64,000 nucleotides of DNA from Aldrovandia affinis. Its lineage: Eukaryota > Chordata > Actinopteri > Notacanthiformes > Halosauridae. The notes under the pieces were generated by a model. That model was not told where the DNA came from. It ran no database searches and was given only the letters and a program-made list of their open reading frames with translations. Made by a program: the position numbers and the translations under genes. The stretch is from the NCBI GenBank assembly GCA_029706075.1, contig JAINUG010000018.1, forward strand, positions 2,131,001 through 2,195,000, given 5' to 3'. This document shows, piece by piece, positions 42,225-52,829 of the stretch; within the stretch, counting starts at the first letter, position 1; each line of letters opens with the position of its first letter.

Positions 42225-42698
42225 ACTTGGATGTCAGGTGATGTTAACATCCATCGTGGGGCAGTCTCGACAGATGTGGCCAGGACACCCACACTGCTGA
42301 CAGTCCTGCCCCGCCATTCGTGCCAACCCTGGGTGACCTGGAACAGACAGGTTAGAGCGATTAAATGCGTGGTCTCGGGGTTTGGGTTCGGGAAAGGGTT
42401 CGGGGAAGGGGGTGTGGGCCCAGGTTGAGGCTGGGTATTGGATTGGGAAGGGACTGGAGAAGACGGGGAATAGGGACGTTGGGATGGGAGCTGTAAAATG
42501 GGCTTTTCAACCCCAGCTCTCTGGGGAAGTCTCCCCGTATCCCCACTGACCACCAGGTGATTTTCCGCCAGCTGAACGCCTGCATCCAGAGTGGCGGGTT
42601 GGTGGCAGCGGAGCCAGTTAGAGGTTGTCGGGAACTGCTCCAATGCCACCTCTTGCACAATTTTGTCTGCGGTGCAGACTTCTGGCTGATTTTAGTCC
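42225..42698 (-). pseudogene. Gypsy gag C-terminal part with CCHC zinc knuckle
   Basis: The minus-strand open frame 42658-42059 covers EVALEQFPTTSNWLRCHQPA and DAGVQLAENHLVV, like the end of a capsid/SCAN-like domain, then a Pro-rich linker. In a neighbouring frame CQQCGCPGHICRDC (42302-42261) is a perfect C-x2-C-x4-H-x4-C knuckle that binds RNA in this family. The start of gag is missing. Confidence 0.8.
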
Positions 42699-42765
42699 AT
42701 GCCATTTAGCAGACTTTTTTATCCAAAGCAACTTACAGTAGTGAATGCATACATTTTTTTCAGTA
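42699..42765 (-). mobile_element. tRNA-derived SINE, 3' (tail) half, split by a Tc1-like element
   Basis: ATGCCATTTAGCAGACTTTTTTATCCAAAGCAACTTACAGTAGTG and ATACATTTTTTTCAGTA match the intact SINE at 54638-54786 base for base with few differences. The other half resumes at 44186. Confidence 0.92.
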
Positions 42766-42767
42766 TA

Positions 42768-44183
42768 CAGTCAGGTCCATAAATATTTGGACATTGACAA
42801 AGTTATTGTTATTTTAGCTGTCTACCACAGCATATGAGTGCAAATTAAATAATAAATAGCAGACTGAAAGTGCTGACTTTCAGCTATAATTTGAGGGTAT
42901 TGACATCTAAATTGTGAATTACAGCACTTTTTATATGTGGTCCCCCCCTTTTTAAGGGACCAAAAGTAATTGAACAATTGGCTACTCAGCTGTTCCATGG
43001 CCAGGTGTGTGTTATTCCCTCATTATTTAATTTACAAGTAAGCAGATAAAAGGTCTAGAGTTGATTAGAGTTGATTTCAAGTGTGAAATTTGCATTTGCA
43101 ATCTGTTGCTGTTAACTCTCGATATGAAGCCCAAAGAGCTGTCACTGCCAGTGAAGCATCATTAGGCTGAAAAATCTAAACAAACCCTTCAGAGAGATAG
43201 CAAAAACATTAGGTGTGCCAAATCCAGTATTTGGTACATTCTTAAAAAGAAAGAATGCACTGGTGAGCTCAGGAACACCAGAAGGCTCGGAAGACCACGG
43301 AAAACAACTGTGGTGGATGACAGAATAATTATTTTCCTGCTGAAGAAAAACCCATTCACAACAGTTGGCCAGATCAAGAACACCCCCCAGGAGGTAGGTG
43401 TATCTTTGTCAAAGTCAACAATCAAGAGAAGATCAACTTGTACCAGAATGATGGGAAGAGAAGAGTATGGAGAACGGAAGGAACTGCCCATGATCCGAAG
43501 CATACCACCTCATCTGTGAAGAATGGTGGAGGTAGTGTTATGGCGTGGGCATGTATGGCTGCCAATGGAACTGGTTCCTTTGTATTTATTGATGATGTGA
43601 CTTCTGACAAAAGCAGCAGGATGAATTCAGAAGTGTATAGGGCTACATTATCTGCTCAGATTCAGCCAAATGCTTCAAAACTCATTGGACGGTGCTTCAC
43701 AGTGCAGATGGACGATGACCCGAAGTATACAGCAGCCCAATACTTTTTTAAGGAAAATAAGTGGTATGTTCTGCAATGGCCAAGTCAATCACCTGACTTG
43801 AATCCAATTGAGCATGCATTTCACTTGCTGAAGGCAAAACGCCCAAGAACAAGCAGGAACTGAAGACAGCGGCAGTAAAGGCCTTGCAGAGCATCACCAG
43901 GGAAGAAACCCAGCGTCTGGTGATGTGTATGGGTTCCAGACTTCAGGCAGTTATTGACTGCAAAGGATTTGCAACCAAGTATTAAAAATGACAATTTAAT
44001 TTATGATTATGTTAGTTTGTCCAATTACTTTTGAGACCCTAAAATTGGGGGGGCTATGTATACAAATGGTTATAATTCCTACACGGTTCATACAATATTT
44101 ATCATTTTAAATCCACTGTGCTGATGTACAGAGCAAAAATGATGAAAATTGTGTCACTGTCCAAATACTTAAGGACCTGACCG
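42768..44183 (+). mobile_element. Tc1-like transposon nested in a SINE
   Basis: The ends CAGTCAGGTCCATAAATATTTGGACA (42768) and TGTCCAAATACTTAAGGACCTGACCG (ending 44183) are inverted repeats. TA flanks both (42766-42767 and 44184-44185). Removing the element and one TA restores the SINE word CAGTATATGTGG. Length is 1416 bp. Confidence 0.97.
43123..43985 (+). pseudogene. Tc1-like transposase, fourth family, with internal deletion
   Basis: The N-terminus lies in several frames from about 43123 (MKPKELS-like) and 43310 (DDRIIIFLLKKNPFTTVGQI, SKSTIKRR). A deletion at about 43430 joins this to LYQNDGKRRVWR, removing the segment with the first catalytic Asp. Then follow VKNGGGSVMAWACMAANGTG, RCFTVQMDDDPKYTAAQYF (second Asp), QWPSQSPDLNPIEHAFHLLK (Glu) and, after a shift near 43850, ITREETQRLVMCMGSRLQAV ending CKGFATKY at TAA. 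Inactive. Confidence 0.93.
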
Positions 44184-44185
44184 TA

Positions 44186-44262
44186 TGTGGTCCCAGTGGA
44201 AGATGAACCTACAACCTAAGCATTGCCAATGCCATGCTCTACCTACTGAGTCACACAGAACC
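44186..44262 (-). mobile_element. tRNA-derived SINE, 5' (tRNA-like) half
   Basis: Minus strand: TCTGTGTGACTCAGTAGGTAGAGCATGGC holds a degenerate A box, and GGTTCATCTTCC a degenerate B box. It continues the SINE tail at 42699-42765 across the nested transposon. Confidence 0.88.
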
Positions 44263-46240
44263 ACACTCAATAAATCAATAGGTGTAATTGCAACATGTGC
44301 AAGATGAACTTTTAATAGCAGTAGCAATATTTAAACTAAATATTTTGCAGATTTACCATCTTTTACAAAATCACTTCATGTAAATACCCTGCTAAATCAA
44401 CTATTTGTATCTCATTTATCCAAAATTTTTCTTGTCTGCCAATTTGAAATGCCCATCTAATCACTACAGCATCCTCGATCAATTCAAGCATGCCCTGAGA
44501 GCAGCACACATCATGCACAGTTGGTGTGTTGGATGGACCAGAGGAGACTGTGTTGCGCAATGGAGCCCTTGCTCCCCAGGTGACAAGGAAGCAGAACTTA
44601 TTTTGCTTGTAACTCACATCTGTGCACTGTATGTCCAACTGCATTATTCTCATGCTAAATTAATCTGTGATTATCATGCTGTGTAATCATTTGTAATTAT
44701 AATTAATTCATTATAATTGGAATTACAGAACTTACATTGCTGTAAATATTAAACAACCACCGTAGTATGGCTTTTGCAGAAGGCTTAGTGAGTAAACAGA
44801 TACCAAAGACTGTGATACCAAAGGATTGACATCACAAACCATTGAAATTGATTTCTATGTACTGTATACCCCTAGAAGTCTCCTCTCATAGTCACATTGA
44901 ACATGAGAATCTATTTTTCTCTTTTTAAATTAATTAATTAATTAATTTCAGGTTCTCAACATGTTTCAACCCCAGAGGTTCTATCTAGCATCTAGAAAGG
45001 GTAGTTAGAGTTTGTCAGATTGGTTTCTTTTAAAAATCCTGCAATCTGGTCTGCACCACCTACACGAGATCATGATTAATCAGAAGTAACTGACCATTGG
45101 TTTACTAATTACTAAAGCATGTCCCCAGACATAGGGCAGACTTATCTCATTCAGAATGTCAGCCTGTTCATACTCATAGTACCATAAAGGTTATGCACAT
45201 GAAAGGTGAGGCCAGCTGTCAACACATATGATAGCTTGGGTTTCACAAGTTTCTGAGATGTTGGGTGCTGGATCCCAAGGAGAGAGACTTTTCCAGAGTG
45301 CTCCTGAAACTGAGAGACCAGACTGTTTTCATGTGGAGAGAATCAATGAGGCATACATCTTAAATGCTTCTCCCAGTTCAATGGTGCCATCTTTCAGAAG
45401 TGAAAGTAATAAATTGACCTATTCCCTCCCCAGTCCGCACTTTTACAGATCAGGGAAAATCACAGTGAACATGTACTTTAACTGCCAAAATAAAGGTCCT
45501 ATACTGGGCCAGAGCCATTTGAGTGACCCCCCCCGGTTATCTAAAACGTACCAAAATTTTGGCAGTTACCTGTATTAATGTGATTTATCACCATCTTAAT
45601 GAAATGCTTGACACTGTATCCATGTATCCTGAATATTTCTCATTTAGCTCAGCCTTTCCTCTCACGGTGGCTCTGCGCTCCACTGGTCTGCAATGCCAGA
45701 TCGTAATTATCTTCAGATAACTGCAAATTACATCCGCTAATAGAAGCTTCTGCCTAACACCTGACAGCATTTTTACGTACAACACACATTCTGAAAGACA
45801 ATTTCTTTTCATGAAATGTGCCATGGCAATATTTATTTCTTCAAAATAGAAAAAGAATCTCCCCCCATTTTTTTGGACCGAAAGAGCAGTGCCTTTTATT
45901 TTGATAGTTTGATTCTGCTGATTTGATATGACAAGCTGTGCCTTTAAATATAATGATGGTTTAAAACCTAAGGTGAAGAAAGGAATTTGATTCTGGCATA
46001 TTACTCAATTCACTTCTACACGTGCAGTTTTGGTACATACATTTGAAAAACCCTTTTCCCCTGTGTGCAATCTGTATATCCAGTGAAACAATGTGTAAGG
46101 TGTGTAAGGTGAGTGTCCCATTCTGTTTACAATTCCCTCCCACACAGGGCACTGCTACTGGTTTGTCTTTCAGTCTGGAAGTTTCTCTTCTGGTTTCTTT
46201 CTGTAGTGCCCCCTGAATGTTTGTTTGTTTAGTGTGATAA
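44263..46240. other. Unassigned sequence
   Basis: 44435-44600 (CCAATTTGAAATGCCCATCTAATCACTACAGCATCCTCG) resembles a dispersed repeat also present at 49655-49760. A (TTAA)n run is at 44927-44949. No gene was recognised elsewhere. Confidence 0.4.
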
Positions 46241-46249
46241 TGTTGGCAC

Positions 46250-46406
46250 CAAGGCCGTAACCATGGAGTCAACATTGGGGGGGACCAAATCAATTTATTT
46301 ATATTTTTTATATCAGCTAGGCTATATATTGGGGGGGACATTTTGAGCATATCTGAATATTGGGGGGGATGTGTCCCCCCCAATATATATGGTAATTTCG
46401 GCCTTG
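46250..46406. mobile_element. hAT-type MITE, 157 bp, exact 8-bp target duplication
   Basis: The ends CAAGGCCG (46250) and CGGCCTTG (46399-46406) are perfect inverted repeats extended by imperfect TAACCAT/ATGGTAA. GTTGGCAC stands on both sides (46242-46249 and 46407-46414). Inside, ATATTGGGGGGGA-type words repeat three times, and one is followed by its complement TCCCCCCCAATAT. Confidence 0.93.
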
Positions 46407-46414
46407 GTTGGCAC

Positions 46415-47180
46415 CACACATTTCAGGGCACTGATCCACTGAACCTGGATTCTTCTGGAGGAACTAGACTCGGCTGTACCATCTCCCATCTAGAAAGAGG
46501 CCAGAAAAAACAGCAAAAATAATTAAATGAATGAATGAGTCTCTCCACAAAATCTAAAAAAACTGCACCAAGCACATAGTAGGTAGGTAGTCTCTGGAAT
46601 TAGCATATTAAAGTGTTACTGGTGAAGTCCTGCCCAGCCCTTAATAATTCAGCAAAAAGAGTTACACTCAACAACAGTGCTACTGTCTGGTTATCACTCC
46701 TATTTTTCCATAATAAAATGTACTTAAAACCCACATGGTAAGTACTTAAAAATACAATACATTAAGAATGCAGTGAAGGGCATGAATAGTGATGAGCTAT
46801 TGGGATCTTCGTTGGATTCTTTTTTTTAAGGCAGCACCTCTCATACGTTACTTTCAATATTTTATAAATGATCAGAACAGAGTGAGCCTGCACTGGATTA
46901 GAGCCTCGTGTATGCTGCTTTTCAGCCCCAGGGCGTTCTCAGGAAGTCTGTGAAGTGCCTCATTTTCGGATGTGATCCCAGCTTACCCACATGCTAGCCT
47001 GTGATGTCATCCAGGGGGATTTGGATGTAATGTGAAAATGCACAAATAGAAAAACGAATGAGTAGAATTCCGTCAAAAAAAAAAAAAAAAAAAAAAAGGA
47101 TCCGGTGTACCTCTGGTTGTGACTGCGAGGTCTGGCTTGATCATGTAAGCGTGCACACACCTATACCTGGGACACATTTT
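46415..47180. other. Unassigned sequence with poly(A) run
   Basis: No gene was seen. An A23 run at about 47075-47097 could be an old retro-insertion tail, but nothing upstream is recognised. Confidence 0.4.
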
Positions 47181-47214
47181 TTTTGCTACTCAATAAGGCC
47201 AATTGTCAAAGAAA

Positions 47215-47815
47215 ATCTGTGTTAGAGAGGATCAGATTCAAGTCACTGGTGCTTGCTTTTCAAGCGGCCAGAGGTACTGCTCCCCCATACCTCCAGTCAC
47301 TCATCACGCCCTACACCCCATCCAGACCTCTCCGCTCCGCCTCCGCTGGCAGACTGTTTGCCCCATCCCTCCGGGCGCCTGGCAGCCGCTCCTCGCGGTC
47401 TCGCCTCTTCTCTGTCCTGGTCCCTCGTTGGTGGAACGACCTCCCGCAATTGGTCAGGACTGCGGAATCACTTCCAAGAGACTCAAAACCCACCTCTTCA
47501 GACTCCACTACCCCTGATCTCTGTCCATCTAGCTACATTGTCTTCACCACTGTCTACTTGTTCAACACTATACTCTTTATTTAAAAAAAAATAAAAATAA
47601 AAATTGTACATTTTGTAAACATTGTAAAATACCTTTTCCTTCCCGGTGTTACAGGTATGGTACGCAGATGCCTGCAATGATGTCTATTGCTGTATTCCTG
47701 CACTGATCTCGTGCGCTAACTGTGATTGTTCCTACCATGTATTGATGCACATCTTGTAAGTCGCTCTGGATAAGAGCGTCTGCTAAATGCTTAAAATGTA
47801 AAATGTAAAATGTAG
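47215..47815 (+). mobile_element. LINE family 2, 3' end with complete tail
   Basis: The C-terminal RT text (IRFKSLVLAFQAARGTAPPYL, SLITPYTPSRPLRSASAGRL, RWWNDLPQLVRTAESL) is followed by a UTR and the tail TTGTAAGTCGCTCTGGATAAGAGCGTCTGCTAAATGCTTAAAATG with AAAATGT repeats. A short insertion of AAAAATAAA lies near 47580-47605. This is the reference tail for the shorter copies at 33405, 33993 and 52624 and for the SINE tail. Confidence 0.92.
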
Positions 47816-48253
47816 GATCGGGAATCGAAACAAAATATAGGCCACAGAACAATAAGTGGGGCGTAAACACAACAAAATAGAATATGACATGTTAATGCAG
47901 ATTTATTTTCATTGGATTTTATTTAAAATAATTATAAGGGGTACCAATAATTGTGACACACATTTTAGAAAAAAATCTTGTTCTCTGAACAATTGTGTTA
48001 GTGTAAAACAATATTATATAATTATAAAATAATATCGTACAATATAGCTCGTAACCTGTATTGTTTATTTTATACAGCCCTTTTTTATACAGCCTTTTTG
48101 CTCATTTTCATCAAGGGTACCAATAATTCTGGACATTACTATATTTTTGATATTTCATTTTCATTTTATAACAAATACATTCAAAAGTATTTTTAGGGGA
48201 TGTGTTCAAATGTAAGACTATATTATATGCCTGTATATTGGATATTAAATGCA
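47816..48253. other. Tc1-type terminal relic and unassigned sequence
   Basis: 47936-48140 holds GGGGTACCAATAATTGTGACACA, AAAAAAATCTTGTTCTCTGAACAATTG and, inverted, TCATCAAGGGTACCAATAATTCTGGACA, consistent with the collapsed ends of a Tc1-like element with no transposase. Confidence 0.5.
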
Positions 48254-48980
48254 TGTCACATGCCCGTGACCAACCCTGGATGGGAACAGAGCAGTCTGGA
48301 GACGGAGTGGAGTTTGTCGGTCTCCGGACCGGATTTGTATTTATTTTTTCAGAGAGACAGTGGGAGTAGCAGGTTAACATATAACAAACACAAACACAAA
48401 CAAAATCTTCACCCTACTCACCGCAAAGCTTTCGGGTAAAAACAACAAACTAAAATAACAAACTAAAATAAGCATAACTAACGGGACACCGCGCCTCTTC
48501 TTCCGGAGTTCCCCTGGAACCTCCCCAGGCACACACATATCCAGTGACCATTCAAGTGCTTCCCACCCATGCATACTGAGACACTCGAACGTTGCAGTGC
48601 GCACACACATGACAAGACTAACTGATTCCCCACTCGCCCCACCTGCTCTTAAATAGGCTCACTTTCTGCCTGGCTCAGGTGGGACTCGTGAGGCAATCAC
48701 CCAATCACAATCACTCACTCACATTCTCACACAGACACCCAATCAGCCAATTGACTTCCCCATCAATTAACTGATTGACACCAATTAAATAATAATTAAA
48801 TAATAATTAAGCCAATTATACCAATTATGGAGCAACCTTCCGGGCCATGGTTTACTCTCACACCCTGTGAGAGTGCCAAACCTGCCCCCGGAAAGTCTAC
48901 CTGCTCCAAAGGCCTCCACAACATGTAAAGAGACAGGCAACCATGCCACTCCCACGTGGCCGAGACCGACGCCCTCCACA
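48254..48980 (-). mobile_element. Solo LTR of the Gmr1-like family, minus strand
   Basis: The minus strand starts TGTGGAGGGCGTCGGTCTCGG at 48980, like the LTR next to the Gmr1-like element. It has CCTATTTAAGAGC (TATA type, 48649-48656), a leader, AATAAA (48340-48345 on plus as TTTATT), and ends near 48254. The flanks ATGCA and ATGTA are a 5-bp duplication with one mismatch. Another copy of the same 3' end is at 63830. Confidence 0.8.
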
Positions 48981-49639
48981 ATGTATAATGTGGTAAAAAT
49001 ACCCCATGGATTCAAGTGGCTAAGTGCAGTACACAAGCTGCTGTATATGACTACTAACAATACATTGTCATTCATTACTTGCATTGCACAAAATTATATG
49101 TATTACATTATTAACATTTATATGCTAGCTGAAAGAACAATATGTGGCATTGCTTATACTGTAACCTTAGTACAAATTGATACATTTGATAATTCTGCTC
49201 ACTTAAGTGGTTTTGAATGAACTTCACTATTGGCATGGGAATAGAGCCACTTGGGAGCACTGATCCTTTTTGAACATGAGCCATCTGCTAAGAGCAAAAC
49301 ATATTCTCAGATATTCACTGGGATGAGCTGGCTAACCTGAAAGTGTGCCCAACACAGAGTGGCCCAATCACTCTGCATTTCATTACATATGTTGTCATAT
49401 CTTGTAAGCTATGCAGTTTTCTGTGGGCTATGGTGCTGCAGATAACAATATCCTTGCTATACTGTAATTCATCATCACAAGATTCCTAGCTCCTTCCTAC
49501 TTCCTAACTTATGCATAAAGCACAAAATGAAACAAAACCAATGTAAAACTATTATTACATCAGTAGTCCCTGGGTGTGGATGGTAAGTGCTTTGGCAATG
49601 GCTCAAATCTTGCATAGGTTGTTTTACTTTAAAAAAAAA
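48981..49639. other. Unassigned sequence
   Basis: Nothing was recognised; the frames are short and AT-rich. Confidence 0.4.
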
Positions 49640-49990
49640 TGATTTAAAAAGATTGTTGCCCATATTTTCTCCCAATTTGGAATGCCCAAATTGTGTGTTC
49701 GTGCTCATAAAAGCTCCTCTGTCAATTCATGGGAGCACAGGCAGATGGCACTCTCCTGTGAAACAAGTGATTTAAAGCCACTGCCTCTTTCCACCAGTTA
49801 AGCTTCCAGAGACATTGGGTTGAAGGATAAGACTTAATGTGTCGCTTGTGCAGACTGTGGGCGCTCAATTGACCAGAGGGGGCGCTGGTGGTGGAAATCA
49901 CCCCCCTCCCCCTCCCCACGCTGCAGCCAAGTGTATGCCCTGCCCTGTCGTTCTTCGAGACTGGCACAGTACGAAATCAGACGGTGCAAT
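49640..49990. repeat. Dispersed fish repeat fragment
   Basis: TTTTCTCCCAATTTGGAATGCCCAAATTGT followed by GCTCCTCTGTCAATTCATGGGAGCACAGGCAGATGGC and, further on, GAGACTGGCACAGTACGAAATCAGACGGTGC. The first block recurs in weaker form at 44435-44600. Family not named. Confidence 0.5.
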
Positions 49991-51862
49991 AGGACAGTGC
50001 CTTAACAGGGTTGAGCCACCCTACATTGTTTTCCTACGATACAACTTAAATATAAAGGGGTTAAATATTCATTTAACATTTAATGCTTGAAAAAACAGGA
50101 AATTTGTATTTATGAACCCAATTTGTATAACTGAGTCAGTAGATTTGCTCTTAACTTTTTAAATACAGATTTCAGCAGCAGGTCATTTAAATTTACATCA
50201 AGTGCAATGGTAGGTGGCATCCACCCCTGTTAATAAAATTTATTTTATTATGAATTAAGCTTAATTAATAATAAAATAAAGGATTTTGAAAATCCTCTTT
50301 GAATTTGTAATGCTATGATATGAAGAATGTTGTCAGCTAAAATGCATATATAATCTATACCTACTATCAATTCAGCATCATTATATTTACTGTTCTTTTT
50401 CCAACCTTTTTCATTGCTCATACAATTTTTTGTTCTGCCCTTGTAAATACAATGACTTGCCAAGGAAGATGAAGATGAGATGTGCATGTACTCACTGTTT
50501 GTAACACAAGCCATGGCATTCTTACACTACATCGGTGCATTCTCACTTGCTTTACAACAAATGGTCTCACTGCATTAGCCTTTGCCAGTGCTTGCGCGAA
50601 GATGACAATGGTGCATTCCTAATGGGCAGCTCAGTCTCTTGGAACCGTTGACTGGAAGCCGGAGAAATAGGCCGGCATGGCTCTTTGATATCTTAATGGT
50701 GGCGGATCGTCATCAAGCGGCACTGTAACTGGTCTGCTGCGATGAATCAGTCTCGCTGCACGTCACGCCACCTCTGAAGAGACCTGCTCATCAAGGGGAC
50801 CTCCTGCCTCGCGCTGTGCCGATTTACGAGCTCCCCTGCGTGGCATGAGGCTCCTCAGATCCCAGCTGGAAGACATTAAGGCGATTTCACATCTATAAGT
50901 TCTGCTCACTCACACGGACCCAGCGGATTTGTGTGCCCCAACACTTAGCCCTGCTAGTCCTCCTTTCCAGGTGAAGAGCAATTAAACATGATCAGAAAGA
51001 GACCCTTGTCCCAGAATCGAATGCAGGTCTGCAGCCGATCGAAGCTTGAGAGGATGGGTGCAGAAACCCTTGAAGCTTGTCTCATTTCCAGCAGTAGCTA
51101 GTCTAGTCCACATGTTTGCTGGCTATTCGTAATTTAACAGCCTCTAATGGGAATGAAAATGGCCGTGAGCTTTCACTGAGACCCAGACGCTGTTTGTATT
51201 TCAGCGAATCAATGGATTGGAATCATTTCTCTCCAAAGATAATTGCTTTAGACGGAATTGCCACCGAGAAGAGATGCCACACACCTGACCTTTGCCATTT
51301 GGGTAGTCATGACCTTATCGTTTGATTGGCCAACAGGTTGAGAAACGATAATGCTCTTAACTGGAGCATTCGATACGATTCTAGTACTTTCTGTCAGAGG
51401 TTACATGCCTGAACAATCAGAAATGTCTGCTGCACCAGTAATTAAGCGAATGCATGAGTTATAGATTGAACACAATTATATATTTCTCACTTCGTGATCA
51501 AATAGTGAGATTGTTACTTGGAGTTAATGACAGGTTGGTGTCAGCACTGTTTCTCAAAGGTAGAAATGTTTTTTTCTGCAGCCAGATGCTGTACTGAATA
51601 CAGTTTTCACCCTTCATCTTTAACTGCGTTTGGCTACAAGGTGGTTTACAGGGATTGATAGAGGGGGATATTATTGCTAATAAGTCACTTAACATAAACC
51701 ATTATCTATGGATACTTAAGACAGTACATTAAATGAATCACATAATTAAATACAAAAATAAAAATCTATTTGAGTATAAATAGGAAACATAAAATCAGCC
51801 AATGAGCTAGCAATTCATAATAGTTATAGGTAAATTACAAGCTGAAGAAATGCATGTCAAAG
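49991..51862. other. Repeat-poor stretch, possible conserved non-coding DNA
   Basis: No mobile-element wording was seen at about 50500-51350. The composition is mixed and locally GC-richer than the flanks, with regulatory-looking words (GCAATTA and ATTGGAATCATTTC near 51215-51245). No splice-bounded open frame was found. Conservation is a guess that only alignment can test. Confidence 0.25.
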
Positions 51863-52623
51863 ATCAAATCAAATCAAATCAAATGTATTTGTATAGCGCT
51901 TTTTACAATTGAATTGTCTCAAAACGCTTAACAGAGGGGGAACCCAGGCCTAGACCCCCCCAAAAGCAAGCCTAAAGGCAACAGTGGCAAGGAAAAACTC
52001 CCTTGGTAGGGAGAAACCTTGGGAGGAACCAAACTAAAAGGGGGGGAGCCCATCCTCTTCTGGCCGGCACAGGGTGTGTCCAAAAAAGACCATATCATGG
52101 TCAGTCCAAGGTGACTCAGGGCTGAAAGACTTTGCCCCTCCTGAGTTAGGTAGTCAGCAGGGGGAGGCTCACACTTCTCGCAGGATCTAGGGCTCGGGGG
52201 CTGGTGCCCCTGAGTCAGAGGCCAAGGCAGAGAAGAGAACATGCAGTCAGAAAAAAAGCAGTGCTATAGCCAGTAGCATTATGTAAGAGCAGGGGAGCAC
52301 AAGCATAAGAAATATGCAGATAGCCCCGACAGGTTTAAGCTATGGCAGCATACCTATTAGGAGAGGGACAGAGAATACACACAGCCATGAGAGAGTTCCA
52401 AACCATCCACACCTGATCAAGGATAACCAGCATAACAGTGGTGGTAACACGTTGAGGAGGTGACAGTATGGAAACTTTCTCACTCCATAAGACACTAGGG
52501 CACAGCCTTCTCCATCTCTCCACCTAGACTATGGTTGGCAGTAGGCTAGGCTGAAAAGATATGTTTTTAATCTACACTTAAAAATTGAAACTGTGTCCGA
52601 ATCCCTAACATGCCTTGGTAAAC

Positions 52624-52693
52624 ATTGATGCACATCTTGTTAGTCGCTCTGGATAAGAGCATCTGCTAAATGCTTAAAATGTAAAATGTAAAT
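52624..52693 (+). mobile_element. 70-bp retro-insertion (LINE family 2 tail) inside the L2 fragment
   Basis: ATTGATGCACATCTTGTTAGTCGCTCTGGATAAGAGCATC and (AAAATGTA)n sit between GTAAAC (52618-52623) and GTAAAC (52694-52699), a 6-bp duplication of L2 sequence. The other L2 copy reads straight through. It is a strongly 5'-truncated insertion of the tail found in full at 47215-47815. Confidence 0.95.
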
Positions 52694-52829
52694 GTAAACC
52701 ATTCTACAACAGAGGAGCTCTAAAAGAGAAGGCTCTACCACCAGCTGTGCTTTTCAAAATTCTAGGGAGTAATAGATGGCCGGCTTCTTGTGAATGAAGC
52801 AGTCGGCTTATAAGGGGCAATCATTTCGG

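Larger units (their letters stand above)
38760..42698 (-). mobile_element. Gmr1-like Ty3/gypsy retrotransposon, minus strand, 5' end truncated
   Basis: Reading high to low: gag with CCHC knuckle, protease with LDTG, integrase core and GPY/F-like module, reverse transcriptase with YLDD, RNase H, a polypurine tract GGAGGGG (minus, 39209-39203), then an LTR starting TGTGGAAGG at 39202. Integrase stands before RT, the order known for the Gmr1 group (first described from cod) and unlike normal Ty3/gypsy. The 5' LTR and the start of gag are absent; a SINE tail begins at 42699. Confidence 0.88.

Noticed and set aside
42059-42658. Pro/Ser-rich 199-codon minus-strand ORF as a separate new gene
   Set aside because: It begins with gag-type blocks and its end overlaps the zinc knuckle in a neighbouring frame; it is part of the broken gag.
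47075-47097. A23 run considered as tail of a processed pseudogene
   Set aside because: No coding remnant upstream and no target duplication found.
51928-52242. Pro-rich minus-strand ORF
   Set aside because: It lies in the UTR of the L2 fragment, and the same region of the other copy (26300-26600) has a different frame open.
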